Assembly: GCF_009729095.1 (NCBI RefSeq)
Contig: NZ_VTGX01000001.1
Coordinates: 806,001-870,000, forward strand
Reading direction: 5' to 3'
Length of the DNA stretch: 64,000 bases
Source: Mycolicibacterium sp. CBMA 247
Lineage (GTDB): Bacteria; Actinomycetota; Actinomycetes; Mycobacteriales; Mycobacteriaceae
Shown: one piece after another, positions 43,985 to 54,026 of the stretch
Numbering within the stretch: position 1 is the stretch's first letter
Layout: each line of letters begins with the position of its first letter
Position numbers and translations under genes: made by a program
Notes under the pieces: generated by a model
Database searches by the model: none
Seen by the model: the letters and a program-made list of their open reading frames with translations, nothing else
Told to the model about the DNA's origin: nothing

Positions 43985-45175
43985 TCAGTACATGACCATG
44001 TCGGGCTCAAGCTGCTTGGCCCAGGCCACGATTCCGCCCTGCAGGTGCATCGCATCGGAGAAACCGGCCTTCTTGACAATGGCGAGCACCTCGGCGGAGC
44101 GCACCCCGGTCTTGCAGTACAGGACCGGTGTCCGGTCCACCGAGAGTTTGGCCAGCGCGTCACCTGATTCGAACCACGGCTTCGGGAGGAGCTCGGCACC
44201 CTCGATGTGATTGATATCCCACTCAACCGGTTCGCGGACATCGATCAGCGCCAACGGTTTCCCGGAGTCGATCAGCTCGCGCAGCTCCAGCGGGGTGATC
44301 GTGGACCCGTGCGTAGCTTCGGTGGCTTCGTCCGAAACGACACCGCAGAACGCTTCGTAGTCGATCAGCTCGGTGATCTTCGGGGTCGCCGGATCCTTGC
44401 GGATCCGGATGGTGCGGTAGGTCATGTCCAGCGCGTCGTAGACCATCAGCCGGCCGAGCAGCGGCTCGCCGATGCCGGTGATGAGCTTGATCGCCTCGGT
44501 GCCCATCACCGACGCGATCGAGGCGCACAGGATGCCCAGCACGCCGCCCTCGGCACACGAGGGCACCATGCCCGGTGGTGGCGGCTCGGGATAGAGGTCG
44601 CGGTAGTTGAGGCCCAGCCCGTCGGGGGCGTCCTCCCAGAACACCGACACCTGGCCTTCGAACCGGTAGATCGAGCCCCACACGTAGGGCTTGCCTGCCA
44701 GCACGGCGGCGTCGTTGACCAGGTAGCGGGTGGCGAAGTTGTCGGTGCCGTCCAGGATCAGGTCGTACTGGCTGAACAGCTCCACCGCATTGTCGGGTTC
44801 CAGCCGGAACTCGTGCAGGTTCACCTTCACCAGCGGGTTGATCTCCAGAACCGAATCCCTGGCGCTCTGCGCCTTGGACCGGCCGATGTCGGACTGGCCG
44901 TGGATGATCTGACGCTGCAGATTGGACTCGTCGACCACGTCGAACTCGACGATGCCGATCGTGCCCACTCCGGCGGCGGCCAGGTAGAGAAGGGTCGGCG
45001 AACCGAGGCCCCCGGCCCCGATCACCAGCACCTTGGCGTTCTTCAGCCGTTTCTGCCCGATCACGCCGACGTCCGGAATGATCAGGTGCCGGCTGTAGCG
45101 CGTGACCTCTTCACGGGTCAGCTCGGCGGCTGGCTCAACCAACGGCGGTAACGACACGTCCAAATTCGCGGACAC
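43985..45175 (-). CDS. moeZ: MoeZ adenylyltransferase/sulfurtransferase
   Basis: The 396-residue fusion has an E1-like MoeB domain (VIGAGGLGSPTLLYLAAAG for ATP, RQIIHGQSDIGRSKA, and ILDGTDNFATR) and a C-terminal rhodanese domain with the sulfur-carrying Cys in VLYCKTGVRS. It activates and thiocarboxylates small ubiquitin-like sulfur carriers for molybdopterin, cysteine (CysO) and related pathways. The GTG at 45175 gives MSANLDVSLPPLVEP and follows GGAG at nine bases. Orthologue of Rv3206c. Confidence 0.95.
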   Translation of the reverse strand: MSANLDVSLPPLVEPAAELTREEVTRYSRHLIIPDVGVIGQKRLKNAKVLVIGAGGLGSPTLLYLAAAGVGTIGIVEFDVVDESNLQRQIIHGQSDIGRSKAQSARDSVLEINPLVKVNLHEFRLEPDNAVELFSQYDLILDGTDNFATRYLVNDAAVLAGKPYVWGSIYRFEGQVSVFWEDAPDGLGLNYRDLYPEPPPPGMVPSCAEGGVLGILCASIASVMGTEAIKLITGIGEPLLGRLMVYDALDMTYRTIRIRKDPATPKITELIDYEAFCGVVSDEATEATHGSTITPLELRELIDSGKPLALIDVREPVEWDINHIEGAELLPKPWFESGDALAKLSVDRTPVLYCKTGVRSAEVLAIVKKAGFSDAMHLQGGIVAWAKQLEPDMVMY

Positions 45176-45326
45176 CGCATGTCTCCTCAAGTAATCGTCC
45201 CTGCTCGTACCCACAACGGTAATCCGGTGCTCATGCTTCCCGCCCCCCGGCCACCGCGACCGCGACGCATCCGGTGCGGATCTCGATGTCGGCGCAGCGC
45301 GGGGAATCCCACCACGGGCCGGGCGG

Positions 45327-46364
45327 TTATGCGATCGGGTACGGCCAGGGATTGAATCGGCAGGTCAGACCGTCTGCCTTGACAGTTTCAGGGTCGAACT
45401 TGGCGGCGTCGTCGTTCGAGGTCGAGAACGTCTGCTGCATCATGATCGGCGCCAGCTGCCCGTTGGCCTCACAGGCCTCGTGGCGCTGGTAACCGATGGC
45501 GTGACCAACCTCATGGTTGATCAGGTACTGCCGGTAGGAGCCGACGTCCCCCTGGAAAGGCACCGCGCCGCGGACCCACCGGGCCTCATTGACGAACACC
45601 CTGGGCTGATGTCCGTCGAACGACGGGTTGTAGCACGACGCCTCCAGCTGGATGTCGTACCCACAGCCCTCGCGCACGGTCATCGGAGAGGTCAGCGACA
45701 CCCGGAAATTGGGTTCGGTGCCGCTGCTCTGATCCACGCGGGTGAACGCGAACAGCCCGTTGTGCGTCCAGCTCTTCGGATTGGCCAGGGTCTCGCTGAC
45801 CATCTGCGCGAAGCCTTCGTCACCGCCGAAGGCGGTGGTATCCACACCGTCCTCGACCTCGACGGTGTAGGTGAACGATTTGGTGGTGCCCTGACCGACC
45901 TTCGAGGTGGTGCCCGGCACGATCCGCCAGGTGCGGGTCCCGGCCTCGGTGAACTGCCCGCCTGCGGGCAGGATCCCGGTCGGCAGGTTCGCGTCGAACT
46001 GGGTCAGTCCCTTCGGCGGTGCGCCGACGATCGCGGTGCTGGACGCATCGATGGTCGGCGGGCCCTGCACGGGGCCCTCCTCTTCCAGGGCGGACTGCGA
46101 CACGCTGGTGCCCGTGATGGTCTGGTACATCACCACCACGGTCAGCACGATGAGCACCGGAAGCGCATACGCACGCCAGCCGTACGTGGATATGAAGCGG
46201 CCGATCCAGGTTTGTTTCCGCCACTGCTGGTGGTCGTCCCGATTGGATCTGGCGCGTCCTGAATCGGAGGCAAGTGGATCTCGCTGTGCGCGAAGCGGCT
46301 CCCGCCACTCATTACGCAGCGCCGGGACACGGCCACCCCCGCGACGTCCCGGGTCGTAGGTCAC
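45327..46364 (-). CDS. DUF3152 membrane-anchored zinc metallopeptidase-like protein (Rv3207c orthologue)
   Basis: The 345-residue protein has a cytoplasmic Arg-rich N-terminus, one membrane helix (AYALPVLIVLTVVVMYQ) and an extracytoplasmic domain. The zincin-type motif HEVGHAIGYQRH supplies the metal ligands and catalytic Glu. Four cysteines, two of them in REGCGYDIQLEASC, may form disulfides. It is probably a cell-envelope protease with unknown substrate. Start ATG 46364; the gene diverges from the TetR regulator across 200 bases that hold no other gene. Confidence 0.9.
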   Translation of the reverse strand: MTYDPGRRGGGRVPALRNEWREPLRAQRDPLASDSGRARSNRDDHQQWRKQTWIGRFISTYGWRAYALPVLIVLTVVVMYQTITGTSVSQSALEEEGPVQGPPTIDASSTAIVGAPPKGLTQFDANLPTGILPAGGQFTEAGTRTWRIVPGTTSKVGQGTTKSFTYTVEVEDGVDTTAFGGDEGFAQMVSETLANPKSWTHNGLFAFTRVDQSSGTEPNFRVSLTSPMTVREGCGYDIQLEASCYNPSFDGHQPRVFVNEARWVRGAVPFQGDVGSYRQYLINHEVGHAIGYQRHEACEANGQLAPIMMQQTFSTSNDDAAKFDPETVKADGLTCRFNPWPYPIA

Positions 46365-46420
46365 CGGACCAGAATGGCACAGACTCCTGTGGATCGGTTC
46401 TCGGTGCAGCTATGCCGTGA

Positions 46421-47224
<804 letters not shown>

Positions 47225-47226
47225 GC

Positions 47227-47466
47227 TCAGGCGGATTCCGCCCCCACACCGAAACCGACCCGGCGCACATCGGCGGCGCCGATTTCGACGTAGGCGATCC
47301 GGCTGTTCTGCACGAGGAATCGCCGACCCTTCTCATCGGTCAGCGCGAGCACACCCGAATCCTTGGCGAGTGCGTCGGTGACCTGCTGCTCCACCTCAGT
47401 GGGCGTCTGCGCACTGTTGAAGGTCAGCTCGCGCGGGCTGTCCGTGACACCGATTTTGACCTCCAC
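47227..47466 (-). CDS. DUF3107 small protein (TB9.4, Rv3208A orthologue)
   Basis: The 79-residue acidic protein (KIGVTDSPRELTFNSAQTP, then IAYVEIGAADVRRVGFG) matches DUF3107, called TB9.4 in M. tuberculosis. It has an alpha/beta fold without recognised catalytic residues. The start is the GTG at 47466 with GAAGGG upstream. The 230 bases between it and the next gene (47467-47696) contain only divergent promoter space. Confidence 0.88.
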   Translation of the reverse strand: MEVKIGVTDSPRELTFNSAQTPTEVEQQVTDALAKDSGVLALTDEKGRRFLVQNSRIAYVEIGAADVRRVGFGVGAESA

Positions 47467-47696
47467 GCTGGACCCTTCTTTCTTTCTCACGTCGTTGTCG
47501 ACTTCCCTGAGCAGGCTAGTGGACATCCGGGCCGAGCCGCCGCGAGCGGGGCGCCACCGGAGGTACGCCGTGCGCGAAACACAGATACCGAACCGAGTCC
47601 GGACCGTGACAGACACGCCCCGCGCTCAACCTCATCTGTCACTTTTGCCTCGATAGCATCAGTGTCGATATTGGACGAGACGACTGGGGCGGCCGC

Positions 47697-48497
47697 ATGA
47701 CCAGGCACTATTCGCCGTATGACACCACGCCGACCGAGCGCTTCGGGGACCGCCCGTATGAGCCGTCCGGGCACTCCGGCTACACGCCCGACTACAAGAC
47801 CGACTACGCCACCGGCCAGAGCACCGACCACGACGCGGACTATGACGCCGATTACGACTACGACGGCGACGGCGGCGACGGCGGCGACGTCACGTTCTAC
47901 GAGGACCCCATCGACCGGCGCTGGATCTGGGTGGCCGCAGTGGCCGGCGCGATCCTGCTGGTCGCGGTGATCTGCACCGTGGTGATCCTGGGGGGCGGGG
48001 ACAGCGGTTCGGTGTCAGCCACCCTGACCTCGCCGTCTGCAGCACCGACGCAGACCACCCAGCCGGCGCAGGACGCCACCTCCAAGCCGGTTCCGCCGCG
48101 CGCGGCACCGACTGCACCGCTCTCACCGGAGACCGTGACCACGGTGACCCCGGCGCCCAGCGCAACCGCGGCGCCCGCGCCTGTCGCGCCGCCGGCCGAA
48201 GCGGCTCCGCCCGCGGCCAATGTGAGCCCGAACACCATCACCTACCGGGTGACCGGCAACCGGCAGCTCATCGATTTGGTGACCATCGTCTACACCGACG
48301 AGCAGGGCGCACTGCAGACCGATATCAACGTCGCGCTGCCCTGGGCCAAGACCGTGGTACTCAACCCGGGTGTGCAGCTCAAGTCGGTGACCGCGACCAG
48401 CGTCGCGGGTCAGCTCAACTGCTCGATCGCCGACGCGTCCGGCGCCGTGATCGTCGCGCAGGCCAACAACACCATGATCACCACCTGCACACAGTGA
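47697..48497 (+). CDS. Single-pass membrane protein with MmpS-like C-terminal domain (Rv3209 orthologue)
   Basis: The 266-residue protein has an acidic Tyr/Asp-rich cytoplasmic N-terminus (TDHDADYDADYDYDGDGGDG), a membrane helix (IWVAAVAGAILLVAVICTVV), a Pro/Ala/Thr linker and an outer domain. The outer domain (ITYRVTGNRQLIDLVTIVYT, then a late Cys pair) resembles MmpS accessory proteins of lipid transporters. No MmpL gene is adjacent. The ATG at 47697 is clear. Confidence 0.85.
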   Translation: MTRHYSPYDTTPTERFGDRPYEPSGHSGYTPDYKTDYATGQSTDHDADYDADYDYDGDGGDGGDVTFYEDPIDRRWIWVAAVAGAILLVAVICTVVILGGGDSGSVSATLTSPSAAPTQTTQPAQDATSKPVPPRAAPTAPLSPETVTTVTPAPSATAAPAPVAPPAEAAPPAANVSPNTITYRVTGNRQLIDLVTIVYTDEQGALQTDINVALPWAKTVVLNPGVQLKSVTATSVAGQLNCSIADASGAVIVAQANNTMITTCTQ

Positions 48498-48503
48498 CGG
48501 TGG

Positions 48504-48534
48504 CTGGGCCTGGCGGCAGTTACGCCAGGCCCAG
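48504..48534. terminator. Hairpin at the convergent Rv3209/Rv3210c gene ends
   Basis: A perfect 12-bp stem (48504-48515 with 48523-48534) and seven-base loop cover the last codons of the Rv3210c-type gene. It has no U-run and can serve both strands. Confidence 0.7.
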
Positions 48535-49218
48535 TTCCTGCATGCGGGACTGATGGGTGCTCTGCAGGCGGCCGAAGAACTCGGCCAACTGGGTCAGACC
48601 CTCGCCGCTGGACATCACCAGGTCGACGAGTTCGTCGTGATCGGCCAACACGTACTGCGCCTGGGTGACCGCCTCGCCGAGGAGACGACGCGCCCACAGC
48701 GCGAGCCGGTGCCGCTGGCGATCGCTGGCCGTCACCGCCGCACGCACCTCGGCAACCACGAACTGCGAATGCCCGGTTTCGGACAGCACCGCGTGCACCA
48801 CCGCGGAAACCGCCTCGGGCAACGCATCGGCGATCTCAAGGTAGAAATCCGCGGCCAGCGCATCGCCGATATAGGTCTTGACCAACGCCTCCAGCCACGT
48901 GCTCGGAGTGGTCATCCGGTGATAGTTCTCCAACGCCGAGGCGTACTTCGTCATCGCAGGAACGACATCAACTCCCCTGCGCTCCAAGGCATCCCGCAAC
49001 AAATCGTAGTGGCCCATCTCCGCGGCGGCCATGCTCGCCAGGTTGATCCGCCCGCGCAGATTCGGGGCCATTCGCGCCTCATCGGTCAGCCGGTAGAACG
49101 CGGCGACCTCGCCGTAGGCCAGCACCGCGAACAACTCGTTGACCCCGGGATGATCCGCCGTCACGCCCGAATCGACCGGTTCGACGATCTGTTGCGCGGC
49201 AGGCTGAGGCGAATCCAT
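48520..49218 (-). CDS. Ferritin-like diiron-fold protein (Rv3210c orthologue)
   Basis: The 232-residue helical protein has the four-helix ferritin-like arrangement with candidate metal ligands in LAYGEVAAFYRL, AAAEMGHYDLL and LSETGHSQFVV. It is related in fold to MiaE-type hydroxylases, but no biochemical function is known. The ATG at 49218 (MDSPQPAAQQIVEP) is taken as start although the ribosome site is weak. Divergent from rhlE across 295 bases, the rhlE leader. Confidence 0.85.
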   Translation of the reverse strand: MDSPQPAAQQIVEPVDSGVTADHPGVNELFAVLAYGEVAAFYRLTDEARMAPNLRGRINLASMAAAEMGHYDLLRDALERRGVDVVPAMTKYASALENYHRMTTPSTWLEALVKTYIGDALAADFYLEIADALPEAVSAVVHAVLSETGHSQFVVAEVRAAVTASDRQRHRLALWARRLLGEAVTQAQYVLADHDELVDLVMSSGEGLTQLAEFFGRLQSTHQSRMQELGLA

Positions 49219-49513
49219 GAGGCCAACTCTAGACGCCGCCGGGACGCCATGATCGGCTGGCAAATCGGTCCAGATCCCGCGACCAGCTACAATGGGTTCT
49301 GGTAACGGCTTCGAGCCGACTGTTTCGGCCCCCGAACCGCTACCAGGAAATGTGTGTGCACGCAGTTGGCCCGCCCCCGTGGAGCTGGGCCCAGCGGATC
49401 GGCAGCGCCGACGGATACGAACCGTATCCGGGCGAACCCGACCGTTTCATCGTCAGACTCGTGTGCGCTGGATGCCCATGAGGTTTGACAGTGAAAGGCC
49501 ACCTCCTCCAACC

Positions 49514-51025
49514 ATGACTCATCTGAATAAAACGTTTGCCGAACTCGGCGTCCGCGACGAAATTGTCCGCGCACTGGCCGAAGATGGCATCGAACACCCC
49601 TTTGCCATCCAAGAACTGACCCTCCCGCTGGCGCTGGCCGGCGACGACCTGATCGGTCAGGCCCGCACCGGCATGGGCAAGACCTACGCCTTCGGTATCC
49701 CGCTGCTGCACCGGGTCTCCAGCGATGGGAGCCGCCCGCTCAACGGCACCCCCCGGGCCCTGATCGTGGTGCCCACCCGCGAGCTGTGCCTGCAGGTCTA
49801 TGACGACCTCGCCGGAGCCGCCAAGCACTTGAAGGTTGACGTTGACGGGGCCGCGAGCCGCAAGTTCTCCGTGACCTCGATCTACGGCGGCCGCCCGTAC
49901 GAGCCCCAGATCGAGGCGCTGCGCAAGGGCGTCGACGTCGTCGTCGGCACCCCGGGCCGGCTGCTCGACCTGGCCCAGCAGGGGCACCTGCAACTGGGCG
50001 GTCTGTCCGTGCTGGTGCTCGACGAGGCCGACGAGATGCTGGACCTGGGCTTCTTGCCCGATATCGAGCGCATCCTGCGGCTGACCCCCGACGACCGCCA
50101 ATCGATGCTGTTCTCGGCCACCATGCCCGACCCGATCATCACGCTGGCTCGCACGTTCATGAACCAGCCGACTCACATCCGCGCCGAGGCCCCGCACTCG
50201 GCGGCCACCCACGACACCACCGAGCAGTTCGCCTACCGGGCCCACGCCCTGGACAAGTCTGAGTTGGTGAGCCGGATCCTGCAGGCCGAGGGCCGCGGCG
50301 CCACGATGATCTTCACCCGCACCAAGCGCACCGCGCAGAAGGTGTCCGACGAACTCGCCGAGCGCGGATTCAAGGTCGATGCCGTGCACGGCGATCTGGG
50401 CCAGGGCGCCCGCGAGAAGGCCCTGAAGTCGTTCCGCACCGGAGCCGTCGACGTGCTCGTGGCAACAGATGTCGCGGCTCGAGGTATTGATATCGACGAC
50501 GTCACGCACGTCATCAACTACCAGTGCCCCGAGGACGAGCAGGCCTACGTGCACCGCATCGGCCGCACCGGCCGCGCCGGCAAGACCGGCGTCGCGATCA
50601 CCCTGGTCGACTGGGACGAACTGCCCCGCTGGGAGATGATCGACAAGGCGCTGGAGCTGGGCTGCCCCGATCCGGCCGAAACGTATTCCAGCTCACCGCA
50701 TATCTATGAGGAGTTGGGCATCCCGACCGATGCCACCGGCCACATCGGCGCACCGCGCAAGGCCGCAGCCAAGCGCAGCAGCGACGAGAAGCGGATCTCC
50801 TCGGCGGACTCCGAGGACCGGCCGGCCAAGACCAGGACCCGCAGCCGTCGGCGTACCCGCGGCGGCGAGTCGGCCTCCGGGCATCCCGAAGACACCTCGA
50901 CTCCGGCACCGGACAGCGCCGAGGCCGCGCCATCCACCGATCCGGACGCCGCGGGCGAAGCGTCGCCCGCCGGACGCCGCCGCCGGCGCCGTCCCCGGAA
51001 GACCGAGACCGCGACGGCCGGCTGA
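49514..51025 (+). CDS. rhlE: DEAD-box RNA helicase RhlE
   Basis: The 503-residue helicase has the Q motif (FAIQELTLPLAL), Walker A ARTGMGKT, DEAD box VLDEADEML, SAT motif LFSATMP and HRIGRTGR. The last 130 residues are a basic, disordered tail rich in Arg and Lys (TRTRSRRRTRGG, GRRRRRRPRKTE), typical of RNA chaperoning helicases. It unwinds RNA in ribosome assembly and RNA decay. The ATG at 49514 is the start that gives the family N-terminus MTHLNKTFAELG. A long leader of up to 250 bases precedes it. Orthologue of Rv3211. Confidence 0.95.
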   Translation: MTHLNKTFAELGVRDEIVRALAEDGIEHPFAIQELTLPLALAGDDLIGQARTGMGKTYAFGIPLLHRVSSDGSRPLNGTPRALIVVPTRELCLQVYDDLAGAAKHLKVDVDGAASRKFSVTSIYGGRPYEPQIEALRKGVDVVVGTPGRLLDLAQQGHLQLGGLSVLVLDEADEMLDLGFLPDIERILRLTPDDRQSMLFSATMPDPIITLARTFMNQPTHIRAEAPHSAATHDTTEQFAYRAHALDKSELVSRILQAEGRGATMIFTRTKRTAQKVSDELAERGFKVDAVHGDLGQGAREKALKSFRTGAVDVLVATDVAARGIDIDDVTHVINYQCPEDEQAYVHRIGRTGRAGKTGVAITLVDWDELPRWEMIDKALELGCPDPAETYSSSPHIYEELGIPTDATGHIGAPRKAAAKRSSDEKRISSADSEDRPAKTRTRSRRRTRGGESASGHPEDTSTPAPDSAEAAPSTDPDAAGEASPAGRRRRRRPRKTETATAG

Positions 51026-51052
51026 CCGGCACCCGCCAGACAAGACCGGTCA

Positions 51053-52291
51053 GTGGTCAAACCCGAACGCCGCACCCGCGGCGATATGGCCGCCGCGGCG
51101 GCGATTGTCGCGATCGTCGCGCTGGCGGCCGGCCTGATCTGGTGGACCAGTGATGCACGGGCCACCATCAGCAGGCCCGCCGCGGCGCCCGTCCCCTACC
51201 TGACCCCGGCACACGAGGTGCCGGCCGGCCTGCAGCAGCTGTGGGCCGCCGACAGCCCGAAGACCACCGAACCGGTGCTTGCCGGCGGATCAGTGGTGAC
51301 CGCCGACGGATCCACCTTCAACGGCCGGGATCCAGTCAGCGGCGCGGTGTTGTGGAGCTATGCCCGCGACCTCGAATTGTGCGGGGTGACCTCGGTGTAC
51401 CAGTACGCCGTCGCCGTGTATCCGGATGCCCGCGGATGCGGACAGGTCAGCACGGTCGACGGCAAGACCGGCAGGCGCGGGCCCGCGCGTACCGCCTACG
51501 CCGACCCCGAGGTCAAGCTGTCCTCAGACGGCACCACGGTGCTGTCGGCCGGCGACAGTCGCCTCGAGCTGTGGCGCTCGGACATGGTCCGGATGCTGTC
51601 CTACGGCGCTCTGGACGCCCGCATCAAGCCGGACGTGCCGGCCTCACCGGTATGCCGGCAACTGTCGGCGGCGGCGAGTTCCTCGGCGGTGTCGGTGCTC
51701 GAATCCTGTCCGAAGAGCAAGTTCGTCCGGCTGACGCTGCTGCGCCCGGCCGACGAAGAGGACACCCCCGACGTGCGCTACGTCGAACTCCAGGACATCA
51801 CCGACGAGTCCGGTGCCCAGGTGGTCGCGGTGTCGGGCACCACGACGGCGGTGTACCTGCCCACCCCGAGGCCGATGGTCAACGTCATCGACGAAACCGG
51901 AAAGACACTGGCCAGCCTTCCGCTGGCCAAGCCGGCCGCGCCGCAGTCGACCACCACCCGCGCCGGGGATCTGATCACCTGGTGGACCGGCGACTCCGTG
52001 CTGGTGTTCAGTACCACCGGAACCAATGGCCTGCAGTACAAATTCACCGTCACCCCTACCGTGACCGAGTCAGGTCTCCAACTCCCGGTCGGGCCCGCCA
52101 CTGTGATGGCCGGGCAGCTACTGGTGCCGGTCAACGACGGTTACGACGTATTCGATCAGGAGACGGGCGACGGGCACCGCCACATCGCACTGCCTCGCAC
52201 GCCGAGCGTGTCACCGGTGGTACCGGGGGTGGCCGGCGACACCGTGCTCGAGCAGCGCGGCAGTCAATTGGTGGCCCTGGGCCCAGCATGA
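51053..52291 (+). CDS. Membrane-anchored beta-propeller-like protein (Rv3212 orthologue)
   Basis: The 412-residue protein has one N-terminal membrane helix (AAAAAIVAIVALAAGLIWW) and a long outer domain of short beta repeats that resemble PQQ-type propellers (FNGRDPVSGAVLWSYARD, DVFDQETGDG). It has cysteines likely to be paired outside the cell. Function unknown. The GTG at 51053 lies 27 bases after the rhlE stop, so it is probably in the same operon. Confidence 0.85.
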   Translation: MVKPERRTRGDMAAAAAIVAIVALAAGLIWWTSDARATISRPAAAPVPYLTPAHEVPAGLQQLWAADSPKTTEPVLAGGSVVTADGSTFNGRDPVSGAVLWSYARDLELCGVTSVYQYAVAVYPDARGCGQVSTVDGKTGRRGPARTAYADPEVKLSSDGTTVLSAGDSRLELWRSDMVRMLSYGALDARIKPDVPASPVCRQLSAAASSSAVSVLESCPKSKFVRLTLLRPADEEDTPDVRYVELQDITDESGAQVVAVSGTTTAVYLPTPRPMVNVIDETGKTLASLPLAKPAAPQSTTTRAGDLITWWTGDSVLVFSTTGTNGLQYKFTVTPTVTESGLQLPVGPATVMAGQLLVPVNDGYDVFDQETGDGHRHIALPRTPSVSPVVPGVAGDTVLEQRGSQLVALGPA

Positions 52292-52326
52292 ACCCGGCCT
52301 GAACCCGGCCAGGGAATCGGTGGGGC

Positions 52327-53028
52327 TCAGCCGATGTCGATCACGACGACGGTGGTGTTGTCGCTGCCGCCCGCATCGTTGGCGACCTGGACGAGCCGCT
52401 GCGCCGCGGCCTCGGGTTCGGCATCTGTTGCGGCAGCGGCGATGTCCACATCGTCTGCGCCGGCGAACAATCCGTCACTGCTGATCAACAGCCGGTCGCC
52501 CGGGCGGCAGTCGAGATCGAACAGATCGGGCCGGATGTACGGGCCGATTCCCAGCGCCCGGGTCAACAGATGGCGATGTGGGTGGAAACGCGCCTCCTTC
52601 CGGGTGATCTCACCGGCACGCACCAACTCCCCGGAAACGCTGTGATCGTCGGTGAGCTGATGCATGACGCCGTCACGAATCCGATTCAACGGAGAGTCCC
52701 CGATGTTGATGGCCAGCGGTCCGCCCTGCTCGTCGCCGAAGATCGCCACCACGGTCAGTGTCGCGCCCGTACTGGTACCCGATGCACTGACATGCGCCCA
52801 GACCTGGTCGTTGGCCTGCTGCACCGCACCGATCAGCCCCTCGCGATCAGGTGTGGCGGCGAACCCGGCGGCCAACACCTCCAACGCGATCCGGCTGGCG
52901 TGCTCACCACCGGGGCCGAAACCATCAGAGATCGCGTACAGAATGCCGTCGGCGAGCGCCGCGTCCTGATTGCTCTCGCGTACCGGCCCCTGATCGGTGG
53001 CCGTCGCGGCCCGCAACACCGATGCCAT
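52327..53028 (-). CDS. PP2C-family Ser/Thr protein phosphatase
   Basis: The 233-residue protein consists of one PP2C domain. Metal-binding aspartates are in RESNQDAAL, AISDGFGPGG, LLISSDGLF and GGSDNTTVVV. It should remove phosphate from proteins modified by Pkn-type kinases, or act in a partner-switching pathway. ATG 53028 has AGAGGA 11 bases upstream; the frame is open and fairly protein-like for a further 45 codons upstream, so a longer product from a GTG is possible. I do not recall this gene beside parA in M. tuberculosis. Confidence 0.85.
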   Translation of the reverse strand: MASVLRAATATDQGPVRESNQDAALADGILYAISDGFGPGGEHASRIALEVLAAGFAATPDREGLIGAVQQANDQVWAHVSASGTSTGATLTVVAIFGDEQGGPLAINIGDSPLNRIRDGVMHQLTDDHSVSGELVRAGEITRKEARFHPHRHLLTRALGIGPYIRPDLFDLDCRPGDRLLISSDGLFAGADDVDIAAAATDAEPEAAAQRLVQVANDAGGSDNTTVVVIDIG

Positions 53029-53170
53029 GGAGATCGTCCTCTCGTCGATACAGCGGCCCCCTGCCACTGGAGAAGGCTGGGCGAGCAGCGCGCTGTGGAC
53101 CACCCCGAGTGCCTCAAGACGGCGGGCGTATTCATCGTCGAGCGCCGTACGCCATGCGGCCAGTTGCTGC

Positions 53171-53968
53171 CTACACCACCTCGGGTGCGAAGGTCGGCAG
53201 CTTCTTGCCGGACTTCCAGTGTTTGAGCAGTGCCTGGGCCAGCTCGCGGTAGGCGAGGCCGCCTTTACTCTTGCGGCCGGCCAGCACCGAGGATCCCGAC
53301 GCGCTGGCCTCGGCGAACCGGACGGTGCGCGGAATCGGCGGAGCCAACACCGGCAGCTCATAACGGTCGGCGACATCCAGCAGTACGTCACGGCTGTGCG
53401 TGGTGCGCGAATCGTAGAGCGTCGGCAACGCGCCCAGCAGAGTCAGCTCGGGATTGGTGATCTGCTGCACGTCAGTGATCGTGCGCAGGAACTGGCCCAC
53501 ACCGCGATGCGCCAGGGTTTCGCACTGCAACGGCACGATCACCTCGTGTGCGGCAGTCAGGCCGTTGAGCGTCAGCACCCCCAGCGACGGCGGGCAGTCG
53601 ATGATCACCACGTCAAAATCGGATTCGACCTTGGATAGAGCCCGCTTGAGCGCGTACTCCCGGCCGGCCCGCATCAACAGCATGGCCTCAGAGCCGGCCA
53701 GGTCGATATTGGCCGGCAGCAGCGTCATCCCCTCGGCCGTCTCGACCAGGGCCGCCCCCGGCTCGACGTCGCCGAGCAGTATCTCGTGCACCGACACCGG
53801 CAGCTTGTCCGGGTCGTGTCCCAATGAAAACGTCAGACAGCCTTGCGGATCCAGATCGACCAGCAATACCCGCAGCCCCTGCTCGGACATTGCCGCGCCC
53901 AGCGACGCCACCGTCGTCGTCTTGGCTACCCCACCCTTTTGATTGGCGACCGCTAATACTCGCGTCAC
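53171..53968 (-). CDS. ParA/Soj-family ATPase (Rv3213c orthologue)
   Basis: The 265-residue deviant-Walker ATPase starts with NQKGGVAKTTTVASLGAAM and has LLVDLDPQGCLTFSLG and VVIIDCPPSLGVLTLN. It is an orphan ParA without a ParB partner gene next to it and differs from the chromosomal parA near the origin. It may position an unknown cargo. The GTG at 53968 gives MTRVLAVANQKGG. Divergent from the histidine phosphatase gene. Confidence 0.93.
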   Translation of the reverse strand: MTRVLAVANQKGGVAKTTTVASLGAAMSEQGLRVLLVDLDPQGCLTFSLGHDPDKLPVSVHEILLGDVEPGAALVETAEGMTLLPANIDLAGSEAMLLMRAGREYALKRALSKVESDFDVVIIDCPPSLGVLTLNGLTAAHEVIVPLQCETLAHRGVGQFLRTITDVQQITNPELTLLGALPTLYDSRTTHSRDVLLDVADRYELPVLAPPIPRTVRFAEASASGSSVLAGRKSKGGLAYRELAQALLKHWKSGKKLPTFAPEVV

Positions 53969-54026
53969 ACCTTCATCCAAGCACGCTCCCGGCGGCATTG
54001 CCGGAACGTGCGGCAGAATCGCCGGT

